The notes under the pieces: model-generated | Seen by the model: the letters and a program-made list of their open reading frames with translations, nothing else | Database searches by the model: none | Told to the model about the DNA's origin: nothing | Assembly (NCBI GenBank): GCA_944321735.1 | Contig: CALUMK010000025.1 | Span: forward strand, 1 to 40,069 | Source: an uncultured Bacteroidales bacterium | GTDB taxonomy: Bacteria > Bacteroidota > Bacteroidia > Bacteroidales > P3 | Length of the DNA: 40,069 bases | Reading direction: 5' to 3' | Position numbers and translations under genes: made by a program | Shown: positions 16,386 through 24,815 of the stretch, piece by piece | How the letters are laid out: each line of letters begins with the position of its first letter | Numbering within the stretch: the stretch's first letter is position 1

Positions 16386-18701
16386 ATGAAAGCAAAGTTC
16401 CTATTTTCATTGATGCTCGGGGCTGGATTCATTTGCCCGGGTATCGAAGCGCAAGTGAAACCTGTGCCGGTTTCAGAATACAAGGTTCTGTCAATCAATA
16501 GCCAGTCGGCTTCCGATACGGTAGGGAAAGCTTTTGACGGGGATTCTGCCACTTGGTGGGCGGTCAATACGGCAATTGCCAAACCTTTGCCAGCTATCTT
16601 GGATCTGGATTTGGGCCAGCCTTACAAAGTTTGCGGCATTTCGTATCTGTGCAATCCTCAGAATTACGAGGACAAGCTTTCGGCTTATTCCGTTTATGTG
16701 AGCAACGATACGGCCGAATGGGGAAACCCTCAGGCTGCTTCGCGGATTTATTGGCCGTCATCGACCGATGTGGATGGCAAGGACTTGCTGTTCGGTGCGG
16801 TGGAAGGTCGCTATGTACGTATTGTGTATGAGGATAATACCAATACATGGAATAATGCAATCCAGACGGCAGAGCTTCGGGTTCTGGCTGACGATACGGT
16901 GACATTGGGTAGGAAAAATCAGATTTTGGATATCCCGGCATTGCCGACTTTGGTTTCTGCCGATGATACGACCTTGTTACGGGCATCGGCTTCTTCCGGA
17001 TTGGATGTGGAATTCCGTTTGCTTTCAGGTCCTGCCAAAATCGAATTGCTGGATACTGTCTATGCCTTGATATGCGATGGGACGGAAGGTTTGGCTGTAG
17101 TGGAAGCGTTTCAGGCGGGGGATGCCAGTGTGTATCCTGTATCTTACACGTTTGCCGTTGAAATCCAGCAGCCGAACAGTTACGGAGTGCAATTGTACAC
17201 GCCTTTGGTAGAAGAAGAACCTATCGTGATGCCCTCCGATACGTTATATTATTTGTTGCAGGCTCGGGCTGAAATCGGTTCGGCATTCAACGAAATTACC
17301 GGAGTGGAATTTTCGGTGGATGGAGAGACTATCGCATCGGATTTCTTTCCTGAGAGCGGTCTTGCTCAGGCGCGTTTTTATCCGGGCGGATACGGGGAGT
17401 TCGATATTGCCATCACGGCGCGTGCAAGCAATGGGCGGGATACGGTGGTGAACCGTCATGTCAAGGTGGATAGCGCGCAGGAGTCCAGGACGGTTCGGGC
17501 TTTTGAACATCTTCTGATTAATTATCCCGATCCGGGACGTACCAATGGAGGGGTGTATGTATTCCCGCAGCATGTGGGGAGCTACCAAAGCATAGTGGTG
17601 AAGATGGATGTGCAGTGTCCTGAAATTGAGGGCGGTTGCGATGATTGGGATCGTGTAGCATGGATCGAGATTCAGACGCCTGATGGACAATGGCGTGAAA
17701 TCATCCGTTATACAACCGCGTATGGCGTGCCTTGCGATCATGAACTGGATGTGACCGATTTCGCTTCTTGGCTGCAAGGGGAGGTTCCGATGAGGATGTT
17801 TGTGGATACCTGGGGAACGGGCGGTTATGATGTGACCCTTGATTTCGAGTTTACCAAAGGTTTGCCGCAGTATTTGTACACAGGGATTACGCCGCTTTGG
17901 AATGGGAACTTCATGTTCGGGGATCCTGCCAACCTGCAACCTTTGGATACCTTGAATGTGGGTTTGGGTGACGATATAGCGGCTTTGAATCTCAAAGTGG
18001 TGACGACCGGGCATGGCTGGGGAAGCAATAACACCAGCAATGCAGCCGAGTTCTATCATGCCTATCATCATCTTTATGCCAATACGGAAGTGTTTGAACA
18101 CGATCCGTGGATGAAATGTAATCCCAATCCGGATACGTGTTTGCTTCAAAGAGGTACTTGGCAGCACAATCGGGCTGGATGGTGTCCTGGAGCGATTGCG
18201 CCAGGATACAACTATAACTTAGCAGCTTTGATAGGGGAGGATAGCTTGCAAATGAAATTCATTTTCGAGGAAGATTATGTGGACGAGTGCCACCCGAATA
18301 ATCCGGAATGCGTGAGCGGAGTTACTTGTGCCGACTGTATGGATACCTATAATCCGCAATATTATATTGCGTCCTATTTGATTTCGTATTACGACAAAAT
18401 GTATGATTCGTTGCCCGAGGTGGCTAACGAATCGGTGGAACCATCGAGAGAAGAATTGCAGTTCACGGCTTATCCTAACCCGGCCACGGAGAGATTCTTT
18501 GTCCAGACCTATGGAGAGACGGGACGAGGTATTTTGCAAATCATCGGTTTGGATGGGAGAGTTTGGCATAATTACATGTTCAATAGCGGGGTTGAATTGA
18601 ACGGGATGGAGTTCCCTGTATGGGATTTGCCGCAAGGCGTGTATGTGATTCGGATTCAGACTGAGCATAAGAACGGGATTTATAAAATTGTAGTTCAGTA
18701 G
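16386..18701 (+). CDS. Secreted PNGase F-like peptide-N-glycosidase with discoidin domain and T9SS sorting domain
   Basis: This 771-residue protein starts at ATG 16386, with a signal peptide ending near IEA-Q. Residues ~25-150 resemble an F5/8C (discoidin) carbohydrate-binding domain. Two Ig-like segments follow, then a PNGase F catalytic region at about residues 365-660, then a type A T9SS sorting domain (YPNPATERFFV ... GVYVIRI). Compared with Elizabethkingia PNGase F, the CDEWDR Asp60 site corresponds to CDDWDR (Asp422), the Glu206 site to Glu555, and RAGWCPG is conserved. Glu118 in TETW is replaced by Asp474 in DTW. It should cut N-glycans from asparagine in glycoproteins outside the cell, probably of host or dietary origin. 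It is followed 1 bp later by folA. Confidence 0.87.
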   Translation: MKAKFLFSLMLGAGFICPGIEAQVKPVPVSEYKVLSINSQSASDTVGKAFDGDSATWWAVNTAIAKPLPAILDLDLGQPYKVCGISYLCNPQNYEDKLSAYSVYVSNDTAEWGNPQAASRIYWPSSTDVDGKDLLFGAVEGRYVRIVYEDNTNTWNNAIQTAELRVLADDTVTLGRKNQILDIPALPTLVSADDTTLLRASASSGLDVEFRLLSGPAKIELLDTVYALICDGTEGLAVVEAFQAGDASVYPVSYTFAVEIQQPNSYGVQLYTPLVEEEPIVMPSDTLYYLLQARAEIGSAFNEITGVEFSVDGETIASDFFPESGLAQARFYPGGYGEFDIAITARASNGRDTVVNRHVKVDSAQESRTVRAFEHLLINYPDPGRTNGGVYVFPQHVGSYQSIVVKMDVQCPEIEGGCDDWDRVAWIEIQTPDGQWREIIRYTTAYGVPCDHELDVTDFASWLQGEVPMRMFVDTWGTGGYDVTLDFEFTKGLPQYLYTGITPLWNGNFMFGDPANLQPLDTLNVGLGDDIAALNLKVVTTGHGWGSNNTSNAAEFYHAYHHLYANTEVFEHDPWMKCNPNPDTCLLQRGTWQHNRAGWCPGAIAPGYNYNLAALIGEDSLQMKFIFEEDYVDECHPNNPECVSGVTCADCMDTYNPQYYIASYLISYYDKMYDSLPEVANESVEPSREELQFTAYPNPATERFFVQTYGETGRGILQIIGLDGRVWHNYMFNSGVELNGMEFPVWDLPQGVYVIRIQTEHKNGIYKIVVQ

Positions 18702-18702
18702 G

Positions 18703-19245
18703 ATGGATGGGATTGAGACGCGACCCGGTTTGAGCCTGATAGTCGCTGTGGCGGAAAACGGTGCCATAGGGAAGGATAACGATCTCCTGTGGCACCTTTC
18801 TGCCGATTTGAAGCGTTTCAAGGCGATAACGACGGGTCATGTGATTATTATGGGGCGACGGACTTACGAATCGTTCCCGAAGAGACCTTTGCCGAACCGG
18901 TACCATATCGTGTTGAGCAAGAGCGCTTGCATAGAGGAAGGCGAGCAAGTGAAGGTGGTGTCGGATAGGGAAGAGGCCTTGTCTTGTATCCCTGAGGGAC
19001 AGGAAGCTTTTGTGATAGGCGGAGGACAGGTATATCGGCAGTTTCTGCCATATTGCCAGCAGGCTTATGTCACAGAAGTGAAAGGGCATTTCGAAGCGGA
19101 TACCTTTTTCCCTGCATTGGACAAGCAGGATTGGGATTGCGTGGAGGAAGGCGAATGGCAGAAAGACGAGAAGTCCGGTCTGGAGTACAGGTTTCTGCTT
19201 TATCGAAGGAAAGGAAGCGGGACGGTTCCAGTACGGAATATTTGA
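18703..19245 (+). CDS. folA: Dihydrofolate reductase
   Basis: This 180-residue enzyme reduces dihydrofolate to tetrahydrofolate with NADPH. Typical features are the Rossmann-like start LSLIVAVAENGAIGKDNDLLWHL, IIMGRRTYESFP, and the NADPH-binding FVIGGGQVY. The first ~9 residues are an extension on the usual N-terminus. The start at 18703 lies one base after the stop of the PNGase F-like gene, suggesting translational coupling although the functions look unrelated. No thyA is present nearby. Confidence 0.94.
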   Translation: MDGIETRPGLSLIVAVAENGAIGKDNDLLWHLSADLKRFKAITTGHVIIMGRRTYESFPKRPLPNRYHIVLSKSACIEEGEQVKVVSDREEALSCIPEGQEAFVIGGGQVYRQFLPYCQQAYVTEVKGHFEADTFFPALDKQDWDCVEEGEWQKDEKSGLEYRFLLYRRKGSGTVPVRNI

Positions 19246-19290
19246 TGCCGAGGTATAGGCATTGGATGATAAGATTGCAGTTGATTGAAA

Positions 19291-20316
19291 ATGCGTTCTG
19301 AAATGGAAGAAAGAACATTATATCCGTTGAAGTTTGTTCCTATCTTCAAGGAAAAGGTATGGGGGGGAACGGCGATACGCAATGTGTTAGGGATGGATTA
19401 CGGGGATTTGCCCAATTGCGGGGAAGCCTGGATGTTGTCGGGAATGGAAGACGAGGAGTCGGTGGTCGCCAATGGTTTCTTGGAAGGGAATACGCTGGTG
19501 GATTTGGTGGAGGTGTATATGGGCGATTTGGTCGGAGAGGCGGTTTACCAGAAATTCGGCTTGCAGTTCCCTTTGTTGATCAAATGGATCGATGCGGCTC
19601 AGGATTTGTCGGTGCAGGTGCATCCAGATGACGAGCTGGCGATGGAACGGGATGCGTGTCTTGGCAAGAGCGAGATGTGGTATGTTCGTCGGGTTGAAGG
19701 ACATGCGCATTTGATATGCGGTTTTAAGGAGGGGGTAAACCAGATGCGCTATCTCAAGAGCCTGAAGGAAACCAAGTTGGAAAGCGTGCTGGAAGAGGAG
19801 CATGTGCATGCGGGCGATGTTTTCTATGTACCGGCAGGGACGGTTCATTCATTGCGGGCGGGCTTGTTGGTTGCAGAAATACAGGAATCGAGCGATGTGA
19901 CCTACCGGATTTACGATTGGAATCGTCCGGGGATGGATGGAAAACCTCGTCAATTGCATATCGAGGCGGCGTTGAAAGCCTTGAAATTCGATGAAAGCCG
20001 GATGGAACCGGGGGATGAGAAGGCGGGGCTGGTTGTTTACAGCCGTGTAGCCAATATGACGAACCCGGTTTTGGAGACGCCGCATTTTTGTGTCAATTAC
20101 CTGCCTCTGATGCAAGGAATTGAAAAGGATTTCTCGAACTTGGATTCTTTTGTGGCTTATCTTTGCTGCAAGGGGGGCGCTGTGATTAAGGTGGATGGCA
20201 AAAGCGTGGAAATCAGGCAGGGAGAGTTGGTTTTGGTTCCGGCTATCTGTGAAATTGTAGATATCTACCCCGATTCGTTGGGATGCGAGCTGATAGAGAC
20301 GTATATGCCGCAGTGA
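19291..20316 (+). CDS. manA: Mannose-6-phosphate isomerase (type I)
   Basis: This ~341-residue cupin metalloenzyme interconverts mannose-6-phosphate and fructose-6-phosphate. It opens with LKFVPIFKEKVWGGTAIRN. Zinc ligands are visible in LSVQVHPDDE and in the PAGTVHSL motif. Start choice is uncertain: ATG 19291 is used, and ATG 19303 and TTG 19285 are also in frame. It could feed mannose-derived sugar nucleotides to envelope glycans, or use mannose released from glycoproteins, which would fit its position two genes after a PNGase F-like enzyme. That link is inferred. Confidence 0.92.
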   Translation: MRSEMEERTLYPLKFVPIFKEKVWGGTAIRNVLGMDYGDLPNCGEAWMLSGMEDEESVVANGFLEGNTLVDLVEVYMGDLVGEAVYQKFGLQFPLLIKWIDAAQDLSVQVHPDDELAMERDACLGKSEMWYVRRVEGHAHLICGFKEGVNQMRYLKSLKETKLESVLEEEHVHAGDVFYVPAGTVHSLRAGLLVAEIQESSDVTYRIYDWNRPGMDGKPRQLHIEAALKALKFDESRMEPGDEKAGLVVYSRVANMTNPVLETPHFCVNYLPLMQGIEKDFSNLDSFVAYLCCKGGAVIKVDGKSVEIRQGELVLVPAICEIVDIYPDSLGCELIETYMPQ

Positions 20317-20365
20317 TTGTGGCTGTTTCGGGGCGTTGGTGAATATGGCGGGGCGGCATCTTTGC

Positions 20366-20373
20366 TGTCTTTG
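20366..20373 (+). promoter_or_regulatory. Candidate -7 box before the antiporter gene
   Basis: TGTCTTTG, with a second CATCTTTG-like box at 20357-20364, resembles TAnnTTTG and lies 21-30 bp before the antiporter ATG. No convincing -33 element is seen. Confidence 0.3.
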
Positions 20374-20393
20374 CGGGTTTAAACGATACGATT

Positions 20394-21875
20394 ATGAATG
20401 TAGATTTGACACTTGTTTTTCTGGGGCTTTTGGTGTTTTCGGCTCATTTGTTCTTTTCGGTCTATAACCGGAAGAAGATTCCGGATGTGCTGTTCCTGAT
20501 AATTGTAGGACTTCTGTTGGGGCCGGTTTTCAAATTGGTCAATGTGGACAGTTTCGGGGTCAGCGGTCCTGTCTTTGTGGCGATTACTTTGGTGGTTATT
20601 CTTTTTGAGGGTGGTACATCATTGTCTATCAATGTAATGCGCTCTTCGTGGAAGAGTACGATGAGCTTGACAATGATTTGCTTCTTTATCTCGATGTTGT
20701 TAGTGGCCGGGGTGGGGATGATTTTCGACATGTCGTTGCTGAGTTCGTTGACATTGGGAGCTATTTTGGGCGGTACGTCTTCGGCCGTGGTGATTCCGTT
20801 GGTGAAAATCCTGGACATAGGGGAGGAATCGAGGACGGTGCTGGTTTTGGAATCGGCGGCTACCGATGTGCTCTGTATCGTGTTTACCTTGGCTTTCATG
20901 CATGCCATGCAGATGGGGAGCCTGAACGTGGGGGCGATTGTGGGCAATATCCTGTCTTCTTTTGTCCTGGCGGGTCTGCTTGGTTTTGCGGCGGCTTTGG
21001 TATGGTCCCGTATCATTACGCAGATCAGAAAGTTGCAGAATTCTATCTTCACGACCCCGGCTTTTGTTTTTGTTATCTATGGGATTGCTAATTTGTTGGG
21101 TTACAGTGGTGCTATTGCGGCCTTGGTATTCGGTATCACGATGGCCAACATCACGACAATCAAGAATAAGTTCCTGCTGAAGGTCATGGGGGGACAGGGG
21201 CATTTGCTGAACCGGACCGAGATGATTTTCTTCGGGGAAATCGTGTTCTTGCTGAAGACGTTTTTCTTCGTGTATATCGGGATTTCGATCAAGTTCTCCG
21301 ATATGCGTTCCATTCTGGCTGGCTTGATGATTACGTTCATCCTGTTTTTCGGGCGTATCGTCATTGCGCGTTTCTTTTCTCCCAAGAGTGCCAATTCTTT
21401 CGACAAGATGATTATTTCGCTGATGATTCCCAAAGGTCTGGCGGCGGCGGTATTGGCCGGGATGCCTTTGGCGGCGGGTCTGCCGGGCGGGGAGTTCATT
21501 CAGAACGTGACCTATTCGGTGGTCTTGTTCTCGATTACCTGGGTGTCGGTCCTGATTTTGCTGGTGGATAAGTCTCGTTTTGTGCGTCATGCGTTCGAGA
21601 AGGTGCTGGGGGGCAAGGTGGATTCGGTGGACAGCATCTTTATGCATGACGTGGAGCGGAATGGGGATTTGTCGGTTGTGGACAAAGATGCGCCTGCTTA
21701 CGAGGATCGGACGGCTTATGGTTTCTTGCAGGAGCAGGAGCGGGAACAGCGCAGGGAGAAGGAGGAGGCCAAGGAGGAATTCGTGGAGGCGGTGATGGAG
21801 TATCATCAGGATGAGGTGGAGGCGGCGAAGTCTTCCGCAGACTCTCCCTCGGAGAAGGACTCAAAATCCCACTAA
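20394..21875 (+). CDS. CPA1-family cation:proton antiporter
   Basis: This 493-residue inner-membrane protein has about 12 hydrophobic segments across residues 1-400. Family motifs include the start FLGLLVFSAHLFFSVYNRKKIPD, FEGG, GGTSSAVVIPLV and the ion-binding segment ESAATDVLCIV. It probably exchanges Na+ or K+ for protons; which ion is not evident. The final ~90 residues are hydrophilic and rich in Glu, Lys and Arg, and probably form a cytoplasmic regulatory tail. The last codons run into a long inverted repeat: the segment around 21850-21880 resembles the complement of the conserved tail near 21990-22020. The natural C-terminus may therefore have been altered by arrival of that repeat. 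Confidence 0.9.
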   Translation: MNVDLTLVFLGLLVFSAHLFFSVYNRKKIPDVLFLIIVGLLLGPVFKLVNVDSFGVSGPVFVAITLVVILFEGGTSLSINVMRSSWKSTMSLTMICFFISMLLVAGVGMIFDMSLLSSLTLGAILGGTSSAVVIPLVKILDIGEESRTVLVLESAATDVLCIVFTLAFMHAMQMGSLNVGAIVGNILSSFVLAGLLGFAAALVWSRIITQIRKLQNSIFTTPAFVFVIYGIANLLGYSGAIAALVFGITMANITTIKNKFLLKVMGGQGHLLNRTEMIFFGEIVFLLKTFFFVYIGISIKFSDMRSILAGLMITFILFFGRIVIARFFSPKSANSFDKMIISLMIPKGLAAAVLAGMPLAAGLPGGEFIQNVTYSVVLFSITWVSVLILLVDKSRFVRHAFEKVLGGKVDSVDSIFMHDVERNGDLSVVDKDAPAYEDRTAYGFLQEQEREQRREKEEAKEEFVEAVMEYHQDEVEAAKSSADSPSEKDSKSH

Positions 21876-21882
21876 AAAAGGG

Positions 21883-21978
21883 GAAACGAGGAAAGTTTTC
21901 GCTAAAAGCAAGAACTCGCTTGGCTTCGCCTGCGCTCAGACATGCTTGCTTTCTTTACGCTGCAACTTTCCTCGTTTC
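21883..21978. repeat. Large hairpin repeat, unit 1
   Basis: Outer arms 21883-21897 and 21964-21978 are a perfect 15-bp inverted repeat. Inner arms 21905-21912 and 21945-21952 pair over 8 bp. The centre holds a 30-nt core (21913-21942) that is identical in unit 2. A weaker outward pairing extends to about 21850 and 22018, overlapping the stop codon of the antiporter gene. A conserved tail (21996-22041) follows. It may terminate antiporter transcription. Confidence 0.85.
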
Positions 21979-22040
21979 TTTATCCCTTTTTTTCGTGAGG
22001 ATTTTTCGTTCCTTCTCCTCGGTCGAGCCGGGGGCAACGG

Positions 22041-22137
22041 GAGGCTTCGGACTAAATCGCTAAAGGGCATGAACTCGCTTGGCTTCGCCTGCGCTCAGAC
22101 AGCATGCCCTTTTTAACGCGATTTTTTCCGAAGCCTC
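22041..22137. repeat. Large hairpin repeat, unit 2, and conserved tail
   Basis: Arms pair at 22041-22051 with 22127-22137 (11 bp), 22054-22060 with 22118-22124 (7 bp) and 22062-22071 with 22103-22112 (10 bp). The centre is the same 30-nt core (22072-22101) as in unit 1, while the arm sequences differ completely from those of unit 1. A tail at 22154-22200 repeats 21996-22041 almost exactly. No open frame explains 21876-22336. Confidence 0.85.
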
Positions 22138-22270
22138 TTTTTCCGTTTTTGCATGAGGATTTTTCACTCCTTCTCCTCGGTCGAGCCGGGGGGCAACGGG
22201 CGATATGGGCAATACCACGGTATAGTGACGAAAACCTGATAGTCGGCAGTGACAGTGTGGGAAAGAAATG

Positions 22271-22278
22271 ATACCTTT
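22271..22278 (+). promoter_or_regulatory. Bacteroides-type -7 box for the response regulator gene
   Basis: TACCTTTG is an exact TAnnTTTG match. It begins 3 bases after the first in-frame ATG (22268), which would therefore lie upstream of the start of transcription. This argues for a start at 22322 or 22337 instead. Confidence 0.55.
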
Positions 22279-22336
22279 GCAAAGGCCGGATGTTGCCGGA
22301 ATTGTTAGTGACTATGCTTTGATGGACAAGACAGTA

Positions 22337-23128
22337 ATGAATCAAGAAAAGAAGGGTGGTGTTTGCGTTGTGGCCGATGATGACATTGGGTTTTTAGATG
22401 ACCTTTGCGCGGGCTTGCGTGCAAGGAATGTATTTAAAAGCGTGATGCCGTTTGCCCGGATAGATGAGGCTATTGCTTATATAAGGACACATTCGGTAGC
22501 TTTGTTCGTATCGGATATTGAATTTCCCGATGGCGAGCTGAGCTACCACCATCTTTCGCTCATACCGTCCGTTCCGGTCATCTTGTTGACGGTGCATGGC
22601 CGTTATTTCATGGATCATTTATCCTCCATTGTTGTCAACAGGAACGTCCTAGGGACGGCATTGAAGTTTGCATTTCCGGATATAAGCCAAGAGATAGTAC
22701 GGCGGTACGAGTTGGCCAAGGCGGAAGGCTTGGATAAAGCGGTCATCAAGGAGACAGCCACGAATACGACTATAGAGCTGTACAGATTTGATACGGTGAA
22801 CCCGAGGCCATTTGAGGTCAGGTATAGCGAGATGGCTATGATTACTGTTTCCCGTCAACCGCGAGGTCTGCGTTTCCACCTAAACAACAACCTGCACAAA
22901 TATTATCTGCCTTACAGGAGTCTGCAGGAATGCTTTGTGGAGTTGGATCGTTCTTGCCCCGGTCTTTTTTTCCTGATTCCCCATAAAGGCATTCTAAATT
23001 TGTGGAATATGGCTTTGTCGGGATGCTTGGCCGTTTCAATCCGGAGCGAGGGAGTCAAGTATGAGTTGAAAATTCCGAAAGCGGTATTGCCTACGTTGAA
23101 GGCGCTTATGGACGGATGGACAAGATAA
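22337..23128 (+). CDS. LytTR-like response regulator
   Basis: This 263-residue protein has an N-terminal receiver domain: acidic cluster ADDD at residues 13-16, phospho-acceptor Asp60 in VSDIEFPDG, and conserved Thr85 in LLTVHG. The usual lysine of the beta5 loop is not evident. The C-terminal ~100 residues resemble a divergent LytTR DNA-binding domain, with a FFLIPHKGILNL segment like the family's HRSYIVNL region. The ATG at 22337 is chosen because the -7 box lies at 22271-22278; ATG 22322 is also possible. It converges with a LytS-like kinase and overlaps its 3' end by 23 bp. The two are a probable two-component pair. Confidence 0.72.
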   Translation: MNQEKKGGVCVVADDDIGFLDDLCAGLRARNVFKSVMPFARIDEAIAYIRTHSVALFVSDIEFPDGELSYHHLSLIPSVPVILLTVHGRYFMDHLSSIVVNRNVLGTALKFAFPDISQEIVRRYELAKAEGLDKAVIKETATNTTIELYRFDTVNPRPFEVRYSEMAMITVSRQPRGLRFHLNNNLHKYYLPYRSLQECFVELDRSCPGLFFLIPHKGILNLWNMALSGCLAVSIRSEGVKYELKIPKAVLPTLKALMDGWTR

Positions 23129-24164
23129 ATGTGCATGTTTGGTCTTGGATATCGTATTTCAAAGAGGCTTCTTCGCGGTATATCAACGCGAGTTTCTTTG
23201 CCAGGAAGGATAGGCCATTGCTTCCGTGAATATTAAAAACCGTTGTCGGGTTCGAGACCTTGTTTCTGAACCGTATTTGTATCCATTCCGGACTTTTGCT
23301 GAAATCGAATTCCACGGACATTTTGCCCTGCGGGCCGGTAATCCCATGCTTGAACAGGTTGCTGATTAAAGGCTCTGTTATCAAAGGAGGGATATAAACC
23401 GGAGGGATTTTTTGAGGGCAGATGAACGAAATCGGGGTGTCTGGAAAATGTTTCTGGTAAAAAGCGGTCAAGCGTCTAGCGAAAGCCACTTCCTTGTCTA
23501 AGGCATAGATGACGCAACTGTTGTGTTCGTAGCTGTATTGGTACAAATCCATGTATTCTTGGAGATCATGCCAGCTGTCAGGATGGTCTTTTTGGTACAC
23601 CCTTAACATATCTTGGGTGAAATGGCAGTGAGAGCGATAGTTTTGGATTTCTTTTTGAAGTCTTTCTTTTTCTTTGAGATGGTTGACTTGGTTTTGTAGT
23701 AACTTGTTGTATTGGAAAGCATCCTTGTAGAGGAGGCCGAAACCGACAATGGCGAAGAGGGCGAAGTCGCGGAGCGAGATGGCGATTAGTGTCTCTTTTT
23801 GCATGTACTGTTTGGATTCTTGGTAGTCGATGCCGGGATTGTCAGTCGGGATGTGGCCGATAATGGTATCGATGACGTAGAAGTATTCCATGCAGATAAT
23901 GAGGATGCAAATGAGGATGCTGGAGCATAGGAATGCTTTGATTTTTCCCTTTCGGTAGAAGCTCTTGAAGGCCAGGAAATAGAAGAGGTAAACGCCAAAC
24001 GGGATGAGGAAGAATGAATAGCGTTCGTGTTGCGGGTCGGAAAAATACCTCCACGTGCTTAGGCGCCATATAGCGTAGAAACAAAGCCATGCCACGATTT
24101 GGATGATTATCCAGAAAGCTTTGCTTTTGTTCCCGTCTTTAGGGAAGGTTTTTAGGGAATTCAT
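23106..24164 (-). CDS. LytS-like sensor histidine kinase
   Basis: This 352-residue inner-membrane protein has four transmembrane segments (about 16-36, 50-69, 77-97 and 127-146), a short coiled coil (155-175) and a His_kinase-type cytoplasmic region. The phospho-acceptor region is unusual: SHCHFTQDML (His181-Phe182) replaces the typical PHFLFNSLN. The ATP-binding N-box PPLITEPLISNLFKHG (Asn269) and a G-box GSNGLSFLAKKL near 314-325 are recognisable. It starts 2 bp after the stop of the Cys/His-rich lipoprotein, so both are one operon. It is likely the partner of the convergent LytTR-like regulator. Confidence 0.82.
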   Translation of the reverse strand: MNSLKTFPKDGNKSKAFWIIIQIVAWLCFYAIWRLSTWRYFSDPQHERYSFFLIPFGVYLFYFLAFKSFYRKGKIKAFLCSSILICILIICMEYFYVIDTIIGHIPTDNPGIDYQESKQYMQKETLIAISLRDFALFAIVGFGLLYKDAFQYNKLLQNQVNHLKEKERLQKEIQNYRSHCHFTQDMLRVYQKDHPDSWHDLQEYMDLYQYSYEHNSCVIYALDKEVAFARRLTAFYQKHFPDTPISFICPQKIPPVYIPPLITEPLISNLFKHGITGPQGKMSVEFDFSKSPEWIQIRFRNKVSNPTTVFNIHGSNGLSFLAKKLALIYREEASLKYDIQDQTCTFILSIRP

Positions 24165-24166
24165 GG

Positions 24167-24691
24167 TTATGCGTTAGGATGCAAGGGTTGAACCGTGAAG
24201 GTAATGCTTTTTATGATAAAGCAGCGGGATTCCGGATGCCGTTGCAGGATTTGTTCCGGGATGTTGAGCCACATTTGTTCTTTTTCCATATAAAAAGAGC
24301 GGGCCGGCATGGAAAAGGTTTCATAGTCGGAAATGTCTTCCGGGTAGAGGCATTTTCCTGTGTAAAGGCCGGAGGATGTCGGTAAACTCTTGACAATGGG
24401 TTCCAATTCTATGTTCCCGAACAACGGGCATTCTTTTCCTGTTCCTTGGCAGTCTATATGCTTGTGGGTTTGGCTACAAGAGCCATCACAATTTTCTTTT
24501 GAGTGCCCAGCCCGGGTTTTGATTCCTATGACATGACCGCCTTTGGCGTTTCTGTCTGTGACCCATTGCGCTGTGGATTCGATAGCGTTCTGGTGATTCC
24601 TGTCTTTTTCTTCTTGAAAAGTTTCTTGGGTACATCCCCAGACTAAAATAAGGCTGATGCTTGCGAGATAGAAGGTGATTTTTCTTACCAT
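24167..24691 (-). CDS. Cys/His-rich lipoprotein upstream of the histidine kinase
   Basis: This 174-residue protein has a lipoprotein signal ending LVWGC, with Cys20 as the likely lipidated residue. The mature part contains a compact cluster of possible metal or redox ligands: Cys68, Cys72, His76, His78, Cys81 and Cys88. I do not recognise a named family. It is co-transcribed with the LytS-like kinase (2-bp gap) and so may be an accessory sensor that detects a metal, thiol or surface signal; this is inference. The ATG at 24689-24691 gives a well-formed signal sequence. Confidence 0.72.
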   Translation of the reverse strand: MVRKITFYLASISLILVWGCTQETFQEEKDRNHQNAIESTAQWVTDRNAKGGHVIGIKTRAGHSKENCDGSCSQTHKHIDCQGTGKECPLFGNIELEPIVKSLPTSSGLYTGKCLYPEDISDYETFSMPARSFYMEKEQMWLNIPEQILQRHPESRCFIIKSITFTVQPLHPNA

Positions 24692-24815
24692 GGTAGTTTG
24701 TTTTTTTGTTGTTTATCTTGCGTGTCTCGTGGGACGAGACTGTTTGGCTAATCCAATAAAAATACAAAGAGAAGCATTTTTTTTCGAAATAGAAAAAATG
24801 TCTTTCCTGAAAATC

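Noticed and set aside
20700-21806. A 368-codon minus-strand open frame inside the antiporter gene
   Set aside because: It is very rich in His, Gln and Arg with no domain pattern. The plus-strand frame encodes a clear membrane transporter.
21913-22101. The repeated cores considered as CRISPR repeats
   Set aside because: There are only two copies, about 159 bp apart, embedded in hairpins with no spacer-like regularity and no cas genes nearby.
22268-22336. Start of the response regulator at ATG 22268
   Set aside because: An exact -7 promoter box begins 3 bases later, and the receiver domain begins close to ATG 22337.
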